A DNA stretch of 64,000 bases from Bin87 sp034423115 (GTDB lineage: Bacteria; Chloroflexota; Dehalococcoidia; Lucifugimonadales; UBA3495): positions 1 through 64,000 of the forward strand of contig DAOUJD010000019.1 of NCBI GenBank assembly GCA_034423115.1, written 5' to 3'. The notes beneath the pieces were generated by a model that saw only the letters and a program-made list of their open reading frames with translations, was not told the DNA's origin and ran no database searches. Made by a program: the position numbers and the translations under genes. Below, piece by piece: positions 42,869 through 52,487 of the stretch. Each line of letters opens with the position of its first letter. The stretch's first letter is position 1.

Positions 42869-44148
42869 AAGAGGACTCCCGCAAGACTGGCGACGATGGA
42901 AATAATCCAGGCGAGATCGTAGGAGCCTCCACCCACGTCGATGAATCCCAGGAATCGCGTCGGCGCTTCGGCGTTACGGAAGTCGTAAACCACGCCGCCG
43001 ACCAGTCCCCCGATAGCCATACCGAAGCCGGAGCCCAGGTGCTGGAATCCAAAGATCGACCGCACCGGGCCCATGCCGTAATACTGTCGGTTCGCGATCA
43101 GGAAGGCGGACATCTCCCCGCCGAAGCCGATGCCAAAGAGGACCGCAAAAAGGTAGAACTCCCACGCGCTCTGCGCCCAGAACAGCATCACGACCGTCAC
43201 GCCCTGTAGGGCGTAGGGCAAGACCATCGTTGCCTTGGCGCCGAATTGGTCCGCGAGGATGGGGATGAACAGGCGGCTGCTCACGCTGGCCATGGTGTAG
43301 ATGGTGACGATCCAGGCCGCCGCTCCGAGGGACAACCCCTGTTCGGTGGCGAAGAAGACGACGTGCCAGATGACGATGGCGTGGCCCGCGCAGCCAAGGA
43401 AATGGATGAAGGGAAGGTTCCAGAAGGCACGGGTTCGGCGGGCGTGCTGGAGGAAGACCTTGCTGCGCAACTTGGCGATTTCGGTATTCGGCGGCACCGG
43501 TGGCGGGTCGTCGTCGGTGGCGCCCAGGGGCCGCATCCCGCGGTCGGCAGGGTCGCTGTGGAAGAAGAACAGCAGGGAGAACAGGATCACTCCGCCCACG
43601 GCGGCGATGATCCAGAAGCCGACCTGCCAGCCAGTCAACCCCACCAGCAGCGCCAGGGCCGGAGCAGTGACCGATGCGCCCATGCCTCCGAAGGACTGCT
43701 GGATTCCCACCGCGACGCCCAGCTTCCGCTTGAACCAGGCGGCGACGGTGGTGGGGATGTTTACGGTGAACAGGGCCTGGGCCAATCCCAGCAAAACGCT
43801 GTAGTAGATGTACAACTGCCAAAGTTGGTTCACGGAGCTGAGCAGCAGCATCCCGACCACATAGAGGCCGGCCGCTACAAACAGCGACTTGCGCGCTCCG
43901 TACCGGTCGCCGATCCATCCGGCGACGGGAGAAAGCACGGCGCTGGCGACGCTGCGGAACACCTGGGCCAAGACGATGGCGGTGACGCCCCAAGCAAAAT
44001 CGGTCTGGAGGACGACCAGGATGACGGCGAAGGCCTGGCTGACGAAGTTGGCGGTTACCCGGAGCATGGTGCCCATGCCGACCACCAGCCAGGCGTAGTG
44101 GTACTGCTCTCTCAGATGGTTCGTAAGGTCCGACAGGCCGGTATTCAA
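42775..44148 (-). CDS. MFS transporter (oxalate/formate-antiporter-like)
   Basis: A 457-residue major facilitator protein with about 12 membrane segments and the loop SPVAGWIGDRYGARKSLF after segment 2. The central loop (about 195-225) is hydrophilic. It seems to begin at a TTG (44148) with GGAG about 11 bases upstream; an ATG within the first segment is the next option. Its last residues (LESSSRVLIPDWEDSLPAEA) recur at the end of the hicA-like protein. Likely a carboxylate or small organic acid carrier. Confidence 0.85.
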   Translation of the reverse strand: MNTGLSDLTNHLREQYHYAWLVVGMGTMLRVTANFVSQAFAVILVVLQTDFAWGVTAIVLAQVFRSVASAVLSPVAGWIGDRYGARKSLFVAAGLYVVGMLLLSSVNQLWQLYIYYSVLLGLAQALFTVNIPTTVAAWFKRKLGVAVGIQQSFGGMGASVTAPALALLVGLTGWQVGFWIIAAVGGVILFSLLFFFHSDPADRGMRPLGATDDDPPPVPPNTEIAKLRSKVFLQHARRTRAFWNLPFIHFLGCAGHAIVIWHVVFFATEQGLSLGAAAWIVTIYTMASVSSRLFIPILADQFGAKATMVLPYALQGVTVVMLFWAQSAWEFYLFAVLFGIGFGGEMSAFLIANRQYYGMGPVRSIFGFQHLGSGFGMAIGGLVGGVVYDFRNAEAPTRFLGFIDVGGGSYDLAWIISIVASLAGVLFILLLESSSRVLIPDWEDSLPAEAQTSPASS

Positions 44149-44684
44149 ACCAAATCACGCTCCATTACCGGGAATCAGGACGCGTCGTTGCGAGCCGTGC
44201 CGGAAGTCGTCGGAATGCCGTAGCTAAAAACCGGGCATCCGCAATTGCCGCATTGTAACCACGGCGGGGTCGCGTCGCAACTTGACGCGGCCCTCACCAG
44301 CGATTTTCCAAAGTTGCCACACATCTCGCTCGTGGTTCGACAGGCTCACCACGAGCGCGTCCTTCGACCCGCCACGAGCGGACCTACGGCAGCTCAGGAC
44401 GAGCGGATAGACTTCAATCGCACAACTTCGGAACGGGCCTGAACCCGCACGCCCGCCCGGTTTGGTGGCGTTGAACGGCGAAGAGGCGGTCAGGCGGGTC
44501 GGGTGTGGCGAGGTAGTATGCGTAGCCCAGGTGCAGGATGCCCAGCTTGCCTCGTGAGTTGACTTGCCGTCGGAATAAAGTTCCGGCAATTGGCCTGCCT
44601 GGTTTTTCGGGAATCTCCATCGACCGCATTGGGTTAGAATACGGCGAGTTAAACTTAAGCCAGCCATAGCCGGGAGGTGATGCA
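44149..44684. other. Gene-free stretch with a hairpin repeat
   Basis: No supported gene. A long minus-strand open frame (44224-44712) reads as repeat-derived text and overlaps the start of the next gene, so I do not accept it. The hairpin repeat at 44328-44356 lies inside. Confidence 0.5.
44328..44356. repeat. Hairpin repeat GCTCGTGG...CCACGAGC
   Basis: An eight-pair stem around TTCGACAGGCTCA, followed by GCGTCCTTCGACC. This wording is a widely dispersed bacterial intergenic palindrome whose translations read LSNHER or RQAHHER. Confidence 0.7.
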
Positions 44685-47360
44685 ATGGTGCAGGGCGGAG
44701 CAGCAGCGCCAACTACACCGGGAGCTTTGTCAGGAATCCGAGTGTTGGACTTCACCTGGGTCCGGGCGGGCCCCTGGTGCACGCGATGGCTGGGGGCGCT
44801 GGGAGCCGAGGTTATCAAGGTTGAATGGCCCCAGCACCCCAATACCCGGGGCGACAACATCGTGACCGGAACGGGTACTCCTGAGGGCCTGCCCGTCAAT
44901 CTCAACACCAACGGCCATTTCAGCGACACCAACTCCAACAAGCTGAGCATCACACTGAACACTCGCACCGAGCGAGGCATTGACCTCACCCGGCGCCTGG
45001 TGGCCATGTCCGACATCGTCATCGAGAACTTCGCCTACGGCGTATTGGAGCGTTGGGGTCTGGGCTACGACGAAATGAAGAAGCTTCGGCCCGACATCAT
45101 TTACCTCTCCATGTCCGGCTTCGGTCACACGGGTCGGGACAGGGACTATCAAACCATGGGAGCCATTGCGCAAGCCCTGTCCGGTTTGACCTACACGTCG
45201 GGCCTGCCGGACCAGCCACCCGCCGGTTGGGGCTGGTCCTATCTGGACGACACCGGCGGCTTGTACGGGGCCATGTATGCCCTGAGCGCGATTTACCATC
45301 GCAACATGACCGGGCAGGGACAGCACGTCGACAGTTCCCAGTGGATCCTCGGCGTCCCTCTCAATGGATCCGCTTTTCTGGACATTCAGGCCAACGGTCG
45401 TTCCACCATGCGCGAGGGTTACCCGCCGGGCAACCGCGCTCACTGGCCCGGCACACCTCTGGTGGACAACTACCGGGGGCGGACCGGGGCGCCGCACAAC
45501 GCTTACCCGACCAGTCCGGCGGAGCACAACGACTGGTGCGCAATAGCCTGCTTCTCCGACCATGAGTGGCGGAAGTTGGTGGAGGTAATGGGCACTCCCG
45601 GTTGGGCCACCGACGCGAAGTTTTCCACCGTTGAAGGTCGCCTGGAACACCAGGAAGAAATGGATCAAGGGATAGAAGCGTGGACCAGGACTCTGGGCAA
45701 GTACGAGATCATGGAGCGGTGCCAGGCGGCAGGGGTACCCGCCATGCCCGTGCAAAGCAGCCAGGACCGGGTGGAGAACGATCCCCAGCTCAGGAATCGA
45801 GAGATGTACCAGGACGCGCAGCATGCCGCGCTAGGGACCTGGCCCCTTCAGAATGCTCCTTTCAAGATGTCGGAGACGCCTGTAGTCAACAGCCGGTCAG
45901 GGCCCCTGATTGGCGGGCACAACAAGGAGGTGTTTCAGGGGCTGTTGGGCATCAGCCACGAGGAACTGGTGAGCGGCTTCGCCGAAGGCGTGTTCTGGCC
46001 GAAGGACCTCAGTATGGAGGATTATCCCTACCTCAAGGAGATGATGGAGGATGCCTCTCCCGTACAGTGGAGTGGGAATGAGCCGATAGCGAATCCCGCG
46101 CCGGCGCCGGCGCGGACGACCGACCTGGACTCCGCAGGCGCCTTCGAGGGACTGCGGGTGCTGGAACTCGCCGATGAAAAGGGGCAGTGGTGTGGCAAGC
46201 AGATAGCTGACATGGGAGCGGACGTCATCAAGATAGAGCCACCCGGTGGTGAGGCGGCCCGTACGGTGGGGCCCTTCTACCAGGACACGCCGGACCGGGA
46301 GAGGAGCCTTTACTTCTGGCACTACAACACCTCCAAGCGCGGGGTTACCCTGAACTTGGAGACGGAGGAGGGGCGCCGGCTGTTCCGGCAAATGGCGGAG
46401 CAGACGGATGTAATACTGGAGACCTTCAGGCCCGGTTATCTGGCCTCCCTGGGGCTGGGATACGAAGAGTTGGCAACCCGTAACCCCGGGCTGATTATGT
46501 GCTCCCTGACCCCCTTTGGGCAGACCGGTCCGTGGCGGGACTTCCAGACCAGCGACCTGCTGCATCTGGCGGCGGGCGGACAGATGGCCCGGTGTGGCTA
46601 CGAAGACGCCGCTGTGCCGGGTGGACCGCCCATCGCCCCCGGCGGAGGCCAGGCTTGGCACATCGGAAGTCATTACGCCTACATCGCCATCACCGCGGCG
46701 CTGGTTAACCGGTCGGTGACGGGGCGGGGGCAGTACATAGACGCCTCGGTGCATGATGCCTGCGCGCTTACCACCGAGGGCCATGTGAACCAGTACATTT
46801 ACACAGGAAACGTGGTCCCTCGTAGAACGGGAGGTGGCAACACCAACGTTGGGCCCAACGCCCAGGTTCTCTGCAAGGATGGCAAATACGTGAATGTCGG
46901 TCAGGTTCCCCCATCGCGGATGCTGACGCTTGCGCCGTGGATGGATGAGTACGGCCTGGCGGGCGACCTGCTGGATGAAAAGTACCAGGACCCAGCGGTT
47001 ATTGCCGAGAACCAGTCACATATTCGCGGTATTTTTGAAAACTTCCTCGCCAACATTCCTCGGGACCAGGCCTACCACGGCCTACAGCAGCGTGGCTCCA
47101 ACACGGGTGCGATCCGTTCCCCGGACGACGTGATGCAGGACCCTCACCTGGAGGACCGCGGGTTCTGGACAGATGTGGAGTACGCGGAACTCGGCGAGAC
47201 ATTTCGACATCCGGGCCCAGGGGCCATCTTCAACGGCTCACCCTGGAGGATATCCCGGCGCGCGCCTCTCATCGGGGAGCACAACGAAGAGGTCCTGTGC
47301 GGGGAGTTGGGACTGTCCAAGGTGGAGTTAACCGCCCTGGCTGAGGGGGGTTCGGTGTAA
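44685..47360 (+). CDS. Double CaiB/BaiF-family (class III) CoA transferase
   Basis: An 891-residue protein with two complete class III CoA-transferase domains (about 12-440 and 475-885). Each starts with a LRVLEL/IRVLDF strand and AD(M/L)GADVIK(I/V)E motif, and each has its catalytic aspartate: D216 in GQGQHVDSS and D686 in GQYIDASVH. Class III enzymes normally dimerise as interlocked rings of about 400-residue chains; here both rings are on one chain. They move CoA between acyl donors and acceptors such as formate, oxalate, carnitine or succinate/benzylsuccinate. GGGAGGTGATGCA precedes the ATG. The substrate is not evident. Confidence 0.9.
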   Translation: MVQGGAAAPTTPGALSGIRVLDFTWVRAGPWCTRWLGALGAEVIKVEWPQHPNTRGDNIVTGTGTPEGLPVNLNTNGHFSDTNSNKLSITLNTRTERGIDLTRRLVAMSDIVIENFAYGVLERWGLGYDEMKKLRPDIIYLSMSGFGHTGRDRDYQTMGAIAQALSGLTYTSGLPDQPPAGWGWSYLDDTGGLYGAMYALSAIYHRNMTGQGQHVDSSQWILGVPLNGSAFLDIQANGRSTMREGYPPGNRAHWPGTPLVDNYRGRTGAPHNAYPTSPAEHNDWCAIACFSDHEWRKLVEVMGTPGWATDAKFSTVEGRLEHQEEMDQGIEAWTRTLGKYEIMERCQAAGVPAMPVQSSQDRVENDPQLRNREMYQDAQHAALGTWPLQNAPFKMSETPVVNSRSGPLIGGHNKEVFQGLLGISHEELVSGFAEGVFWPKDLSMEDYPYLKEMMEDASPVQWSGNEPIANPAPAPARTTDLDSAGAFEGLRVLELADEKGQWCGKQIADMGADVIKIEPPGGEAARTVGPFYQDTPDRERSLYFWHYNTSKRGVTLNLETEEGRRLFRQMAEQTDVILETFRPGYLASLGLGYEELATRNPGLIMCSLTPFGQTGPWRDFQTSDLLHLAAGGQMARCGYEDAAVPGGPPIAPGGGQAWHIGSHYAYIAITAALVNRSVTGRGQYIDASVHDACALTTEGHVNQYIYTGNVVPRRTGGGNTNVGPNAQVLCKDGKYVNVGQVPPSRMLTLAPWMDEYGLAGDLLDEKYQDPAVIAENQSHIRGIFENFLANIPRDQAYHGLQQRGSNTGAIRSPDDVMQDPHLEDRGFWTDVEYAELGETFRHPGPGAIFNGSPWRISRRAPLIGEHNEEVLCGELGLSKVELTALAEGGSV

Positions 47361-47427
47361 CCCTGGTTTCCCGTCGCAGCCGAATCCCGGCAGCCCGCGT
47401 AGGCCGGATTTGCCGAATCGCCGTCGA

Positions 47428-47702
47428 TTAGTTTTGCCGGTTCACTCCCTCTGACTGTCCCCGCTGCTGGGCTGCATCAGTCCGGTGGCTGGGAATGTCA
47501 AACTCGAGGATGGCTGAACGGTGCACCACCCGGTCGATGGCCGTCGCGTTGACCATGGGGTTGGCGAAGCTGCGCCCCCACTCTGAGAAGATCAGGTTGG
47601 ACGTGATGCCCGGCGACCTCCGTCCGTAGTGCTCGGCGATGGGCGTTCGGTGATGAAGGTGAAGAGCGCCTCAAACTCCCAGTTGCCCTGGGGGAGTTAG
47701 CT
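47428..47702 (-). pseudogene. Remnant of an IS21-type istB gene
   Basis: Minus-strand translation in two frames gives NWEFEALFTFITER followed by GITSNLIFSEWGRSFANPMV and RVVHRSAILEFDIPSHRTDA, the C-terminal third of IstB-like ATP-binding proteins, ending at TAA 47430-47428. A frame break lies near 47640 and there is no Walker A part. It is a different IstB subtype from the intact copy at 54780-55544. Confidence 0.75.
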
Positions 47703-48291
47703 CAGGTCGTCCGGCGGAGTCAGGCATCCATCTCAGGCCACACTGCGGTTGGCCTCGCCGGGTCCGGTCTGCGATCAGACCACGATGGTCCACACTCCCG
47801 TCTTTGCCGGGATGCGTTGGCCGATGCTGAAAGAGCCTTGGGGGGTGCAGGGCCACCCGCACCATGCCGCCACCATTCCGCTCACCCTGGCTTGGATTCA
47901 GTATGACCAGTCGCAGGGAGCCCTCACCAGCTGGGTGTCCCGTGTGTCGGAGAAACGGAACCTGAAACCCCCGGTAGGCGGCAAATGGGCCAAAACTTGC
48001 GCCTTCCGGCCAACGCCGGCCATCAACCGCCTCTACGGTCGAGCCTCCTCACTTCGCAACCGTCATGTTGACAGGCAGGATTCTTTCGTTTACGGTGAAC
48101 CCGCTTACGACGAATAGAGGGCAAATATCCTCGAATAATACACGAATTTGATAAAGTTACCCGTATAGAATACGGTGTTTCGATATGGTATGCCTTGCAT
48201 TTGTGAGCAACTCGTAGCACCGGGGTCTCGGAACACCTAGCCCCCTGGCACGACTATCGGTTTCCCATCCCGAACGTCTGGAGGTCGAAAG
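47703..48291. other. Gene-free stretch
   Basis: About 590 bases upstream of the ABC importer operon. Short open frames are unconvincing. The last 200 bases are A+T-richer (48120-48200), and probably hold the promoter of the binding-protein gene. Confidence 0.4.
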
Positions 48292-50067
48292 ATGACGCAC
48301 CGATTGTTACGGATACGCAAGAATATTTTGGTTGCCCCGTTGATTCCGATATTGTTGGTCGCGATAGCCTGCGGGGGCGCCGCCGCCCCGACACCCGAGG
48401 CAGCCGCGCCTGCTGCTGACGGAGGGCCAACTCCGACGGTTCGAATCCGAGAGATCGCCGTAGCCACGCAGATTCCAACGGCGATACCCACACCAGTAGC
48501 CGCCGCGACCGACTCCAGATCGGTTTCCCTCCTCGACGGCAGCGCGAAGCAAGGCGGGACGCTCAAGGTAGCAACGGTTGCGGATACGGCGCACTACGAC
48601 ATGATGCAATCTGCTACCGCCTATACCGCCGAACCCATGAGCCAGCAATATAACGGGGTGCTGCGGTACAACCCTCTGGACGGAGGCAACACGGTCATCC
48701 CGGATCTGGCTGAGGACTGGACGGTTTCGGAAGATAACCTGACCTGGACTTTCCCGCTCCGCGAAGGGGTCAAGTTTCATGACGGGAGCGTTATGACCTC
48801 CGAGGACGTGCTCGCCAGTTGGAATCGTATTCTGGATCCTCCCGAGGGCGTTACCAGTTTGCGGCAGGACTTGTTGGCGCCAATCGTAGAAAAAATTGAG
48901 GCCCCTGACCCATTGACGTTCCAAGTGCAACTCAAGCAACCCAGCGGCTTCTTCCTGGGTGCGTTCGCGGTGGAGTGGAATGTAATTCACCCGAAAAAGA
49001 CCCTGGAGGAGAACAACTTTGACCTAAGACAACTCAAAGGCGGCGGCCCTGGGACCGGGGCCTTCAAGTTTGTTGACTTCACCCAGGGAGAGACTTGGGA
49101 AACAGAACGGCATACCGAGTACTTTGTAGAAGGCTTGCCGTACCTTGACGGTGTAACCATCTTTTCCGTCCAAACGGCTCAACGGGACGCCCTCTGCATT
49201 GCCAACCAGGTGGATTTCTGTTGGAACATCAGCCCTGAAGCCGTCGCAGAAATGAATAATATCCCCAATACAACGGCGCATATCTGGCAAGGTGTCGCCG
49301 CCAACGCCATGTGGTTCAACATCGAGAAAGGAGCGCCGTGGGACGACCCCAGAGTGCGCCGGGCAATTCACCTGATCACCGACCGGTGGGCGATCATGGA
49401 AGCCACTGAGGGGCTCTTCGGCAAAGTCGTGGTCGATTGGTCCCCTCCGAATATGGCCTTCTCGCCTACAGACGATCTGTTGCTGACGAAACCGGGCTTC
49501 ACGCGTGATAAAGCTGCGGACATCGCGGAGGCCCAAGCCCTGATGGCTGAAGCCGGCTACGCCGAAGGTATCAAGGACGTGGACTTCTCGGTGCGAGGAG
49601 GATGGGCTCCTCGGGAGGATGTGATGGCGCCGATAGTCCAGGAGATGCTGAGAGTCCATCTGAACATTGAGTCCAACTTGAGGGCACCTCAAGGAGGACA
49701 GTGGCAGGAGGACATGCGCACCGGGATTTTCGACATCGGCCTGGGTTCCATCGGCACCAACCTGATGGACCCCTCGGACTACGGCACCAACTTCTACAAG
49801 ACCGGCGGAGCTCAAAACCTCTCTCGTTGGTCTAACGCCGAGTTCGACGCTCTGATGGACCAGATTGACGCCGAGTTGGACCAGGACAAGCGCGTAGCCT
49901 TGTGGCAGCAGGCAACTGAAATCCTGGACGAAGAAGTGCCAATGGCTCCGCATCACTGGCGCATAATCTTCAACGCCTGGTACGACTATGTCGGCGGTGT
50001 AGTGCGGAAGTCCGGCTGCGGCATCTACAACTGCAACCGGTACGACACGATGTGGCTCGACAATTAG
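48292..50067 (+). CDS. ABC importer substrate-binding lipoprotein (SBP family 5)
   Basis: A 591-residue extracellular binding protein. It starts with a basic region, a membrane segment and a lipobox LVAIAC (C27), followed by a Pro/Ala/Thr-rich linker to about 75. The mature domain has family 5 marks: KVATVADTAHYDMMQ, AEDWTVSEDNLTWTFPLREGVKFHDG (about 140-165) and SAEDV-like DVLASWNRIL. It would bind peptides, nickel chelates or other small organics. TGGAGGTCGAAAG precedes the ATG. Two permease genes follow on the same strand. Confidence 0.92.
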   Translation: MTHRLLRIRKNILVAPLIPILLVAIACGGAAAPTPEAAAPAADGGPTPTVRIREIAVATQIPTAIPTPVAAATDSRSVSLLDGSAKQGGTLKVATVADTAHYDMMQSATAYTAEPMSQQYNGVLRYNPLDGGNTVIPDLAEDWTVSEDNLTWTFPLREGVKFHDGSVMTSEDVLASWNRILDPPEGVTSLRQDLLAPIVEKIEAPDPLTFQVQLKQPSGFFLGAFAVEWNVIHPKKTLEENNFDLRQLKGGGPGTGAFKFVDFTQGETWETERHTEYFVEGLPYLDGVTIFSVQTAQRDALCIANQVDFCWNISPEAVAEMNNIPNTTAHIWQGVAANAMWFNIEKGAPWDDPRVRRAIHLITDRWAIMEATEGLFGKVVVDWSPPNMAFSPTDDLLLTKPGFTRDKAADIAEAQALMAEAGYAEGIKDVDFSVRGGWAPREDVMAPIVQEMLRVHLNIESNLRAPQGGQWQEDMRTGIFDIGLGSIGTNLMDPSDYGTNFYKTGGAQNLSRWSNAEFDALMDQIDAELDQDKRVALWQQATEILDEEVPMAPHHWRIIFNAWYDYVGGVVRKSGCGIYNCNRYDTMWLDN

Positions 50068-50154
50068 GAGGACTCCCGAGCCTTGAGACGCTCTGTGCCG
50101 ATGCGATAACGCCCACCCCGGCCCGGCTCATCCCTTTCGGACAAAGGTAGGAAG

Positions 50155-51114
50155 ATGCAAACCTATATCCTCCGTAGGCTCATACTGGCGGTGCCTGCGA
50201 TGTTCGTGATCACCGTCATCATCTTCGCGGCAATGCGTATCTTGCCCGGAGACGTGCTGGCGGTCATGTTCAGCGATGAAGACGGGTTTCGAATGCTCCG
50301 TGAGGCGGACCGGGAAAGGCTTCTGGAAAGCCTGGGCCTGAACGATCCTCTCTGGAAGCAGTACGTCAATTGGATGGGAGACGTGTTCACCCTGAAGCTT
50401 GGCGAGTCCTTCTGGAGAGGCGACACTGTCATGGAAACCATAACTCACCGGGGCCCGTTGACCGCGGAGATCGCGCTTTTGGCGATCGTCCTTGCCTGGA
50501 TTATCGGCCTGCCCGTTGGAATCCTGGCCGCGGTCAAACAAAACAGCATCGGCGATTACGTCGCCCGATTCTTCAGCATATTGTTTCTGGCAATCCCCAA
50601 TTTTTGGCTGGGGACGGTGATCGTGCTGGTGCTGCTGCTGGGGTGGCGCTACAAGGCGCCTTTTGGAGTCGTCCACATTTGGGAAGACCCGTGGGCTAAC
50701 TTACAAATCGTGTGGGGCCCAGCCTTGGTGTTGGCTCTCAGTCAGGCAGCTTACGTAGCCCGCATGGCCCGTTCGACTCTCCTGGAGGTGCTGCGAGATG
50801 ACTACATCCGCACTGCCAGGGCCAAGGGGCTGGCGGAGCGTTGGGTAATCTTGCGTCACGCCCTGCGCAACGCCATCCTGCCGGTAATCACCCTGTCGGG
50901 AGTGCTCCTGGGATTTCTCCTTGGCGGGTCGGTCGTCGTGGAAAAAGCCTTCGGAGTGCCAGGGCTGGGATCCACGCTGGTGGTCGCGTTTACGGAACGG
51001 GACTACACCGTGATCCAGAATTTGGTCCTGCTGTATGGACTGATCTTCGTGGTGCTGAATCTTTTGGTGGACATTTCCTACGCCTTCTTTGACCCCAGGA
51101 TCCGTTACTCCTAG
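50155..51114 (+). CDS. ABC importer permease, DppB/OppB type
   Basis: A 319-residue membrane protein with about six segments. The N-terminal ILRRLILAVPAMFVITVIIF is the conserved first segment of this subfamily; the EAA loop that contacts the ATPase reads DDYIRTARAKGLAERWVILRH. It pairs with the DppC-type permease downstream. The gap to the binding-protein gene is 87 bases. Confidence 0.93.
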   Translation: MQTYILRRLILAVPAMFVITVIIFAAMRILPGDVLAVMFSDEDGFRMLREADRERLLESLGLNDPLWKQYVNWMGDVFTLKLGESFWRGDTVMETITHRGPLTAEIALLAIVLAWIIGLPVGILAAVKQNSIGDYVARFFSILFLAIPNFWLGTVIVLVLLLGWRYKAPFGVVHIWEDPWANLQIVWGPALVLALSQAAYVARMARSTLLEVLRDDYIRTARAKGLAERWVILRHALRNAILPVITLSGVLLGFLLGGSVVVEKAFGVPGLGSTLVVAFTERDYTVIQNLVLLYGLIFVVLNLLVDISYAFFDPRIRYS

Positions 51115-51272
51115 TACGTAATACGTAACCAGATGGCCTCGGTTGGAACAGCGGAGCGGCTTCGCACTCAGTGGTTTACCGCAGCCGTCCATTCAAGCGG
51201 ACATGATCCGCTACACGAGACGAACACCGGAGCATACAGACACACCCGGCTTGAGCCCCAGGGAGTTGATAC

Positions 51273-52187
51273 ATGGCACAGGATTCGAGTGTCCTGGTAA
51301 CCGCGCCTGAAACCGGCACTACCGTCACGGGTTATACCGTGGGGGTCCTGCGGGGACTTCGCAGATTCGCGGCAAAGCAGCCGGTGGGAACCGCCAGCGG
51401 GATAATCCTGGCGCTCATAATATTGCTTGCGGTCGCTTCGCCCTTGATAGCCCCGCACAACCCGATCGAGGGGCACTTTACGGCCATCAATATCCCTCCC
51501 GATTCGGAGTATCTCCTGGGTACCGACCGTGTCGGCAGAGACGTGCTCAGCCGGGTGATTTATGGAGCGCGCATATCTCTGTTGGTAGCCTTCGTCGCGG
51601 TCATAGTCGGGGACGCGCTCGGCGCGATGTGGGGTATCGCCAGCGGTTACCTGGGGGGAAAGTTCGATATTTACAGCCAGCGAATCGTTGAACTGCTGTT
51701 GTCCTTCCCCACTCTCATTCTGGCAATGGTGCTGTTGTTGGGACTGGGAGCAGGAGTATTCACGGTCATTGTTGCCATCGCCATTACCCGTATTCCGTTA
51801 TCGGTGCGGGTGATTCGCTCGGTGTCCCTTTCCGTTAAGGAGAATGCGTACGTAGAAGCCGCCAGGGCCATCGGAGCATCCGACGTGAGAGTCATGGTGT
51901 TGCACATAGCGCCCCAGTGCCTGGCGCCCTGGTTGGTGTTGGTGACGGCCCAGCTGGGAGGGGTCATCGTGCTGGAAGCGTCCCTGGGCTTCCTGGGTGT
52001 CGGAGTGCCCGCACCCACCGCCACCTGGGGCAACATGCTCGGTGGCGCGGTGGCAGCCACTCTAAAGCCGGAATGGTGGCTGGTTATTTTCCCAGGACTC
52101 GCCATCACCGTTACCGTGTTAGCCTTCAACCTGTTCGGCGACTCGATCCGGGACGCGTTGGACCCCAAACTGCGTGGCAATACCTAA
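51273..52187 (+). CDS. ABC importer permease, DppC/OppC type
   Basis: A 304-residue membrane protein with a DppC N-terminal segment (GTASGIILALIILLAVASPL), the GTDRVGRDVLSRVIYGARISL motif and an EAA loop EAARAIGASDVRVMVLHIAP. Genes for the two ATPase subunits expected after it are missing; a PQQ-like propeller gene follows instead. The system may share ATPases encoded elsewhere. Confidence 0.93.
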   Translation: MAQDSSVLVTAPETGTTVTGYTVGVLRGLRRFAAKQPVGTASGIILALIILLAVASPLIAPHNPIEGHFTAINIPPDSEYLLGTDRVGRDVLSRVIYGARISLLVAFVAVIVGDALGAMWGIASGYLGGKFDIYSQRIVELLLSFPTLILAMVLLLGLGAGVFTVIVAIAITRIPLSVRVIRSVSLSVKENAYVEAARAIGASDVRVMVLHIAPQCLAPWLVLVTAQLGGVIVLEASLGFLGVGVPAPTATWGNMLGGAVAATLKPEWWLVIFPGLAITVTVLAFNLFGDSIRDALDPKLRGNT

Positions 52188-52487
52188 ACTGATGCCAAGG
52201 TGACACGCGCATTTGGCGAGACGTTAAGCGCCGGGGCAGTAATTCCGTCCCGGCGCGGTGGAAGCGCCTCGGTGGGTCGCGCAAATGGATCTGATTCGTC
52301 CCCAAATGTCGATACCACCTTGGTTTTGGTTTAGTATTCCTTACCAGGCGACCTAACGATTGTGGACGAACAAAAATCCAGCCTCCCCCAACGAAGCCAA
52401 GGGCTCTTCAAAAAGAAAGTTAGTGCTTCCCAGTTGCGGACAACTTACCCTGAAGATTCATGCCACCGCGTCAATCGGCGCGGCTAG
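52188..52487. other. Intergenic stretch after the importer genes
   Basis: 300 bases without a gene. It contains the hairpin at 52228-52256; the rest shows no clear repeat or regulatory motif. Confidence 0.4.
52228..52256 (+). terminator. Hairpin downstream of the permease gene
   Basis: An eight-pair stem GCGCCGGG/CCCGGCGC around a 13-base loop, 40 bases after the permease stop. No T-run follows, so intrinsic termination is possible but not certain. Confidence 0.5.

Noticed and set aside
44224..44712. Minus-strand 162-codon open frame
   Set aside because: Contains translated palindromic repeat text (SLSNHER) and overlaps the well-supported CoA transferase start.
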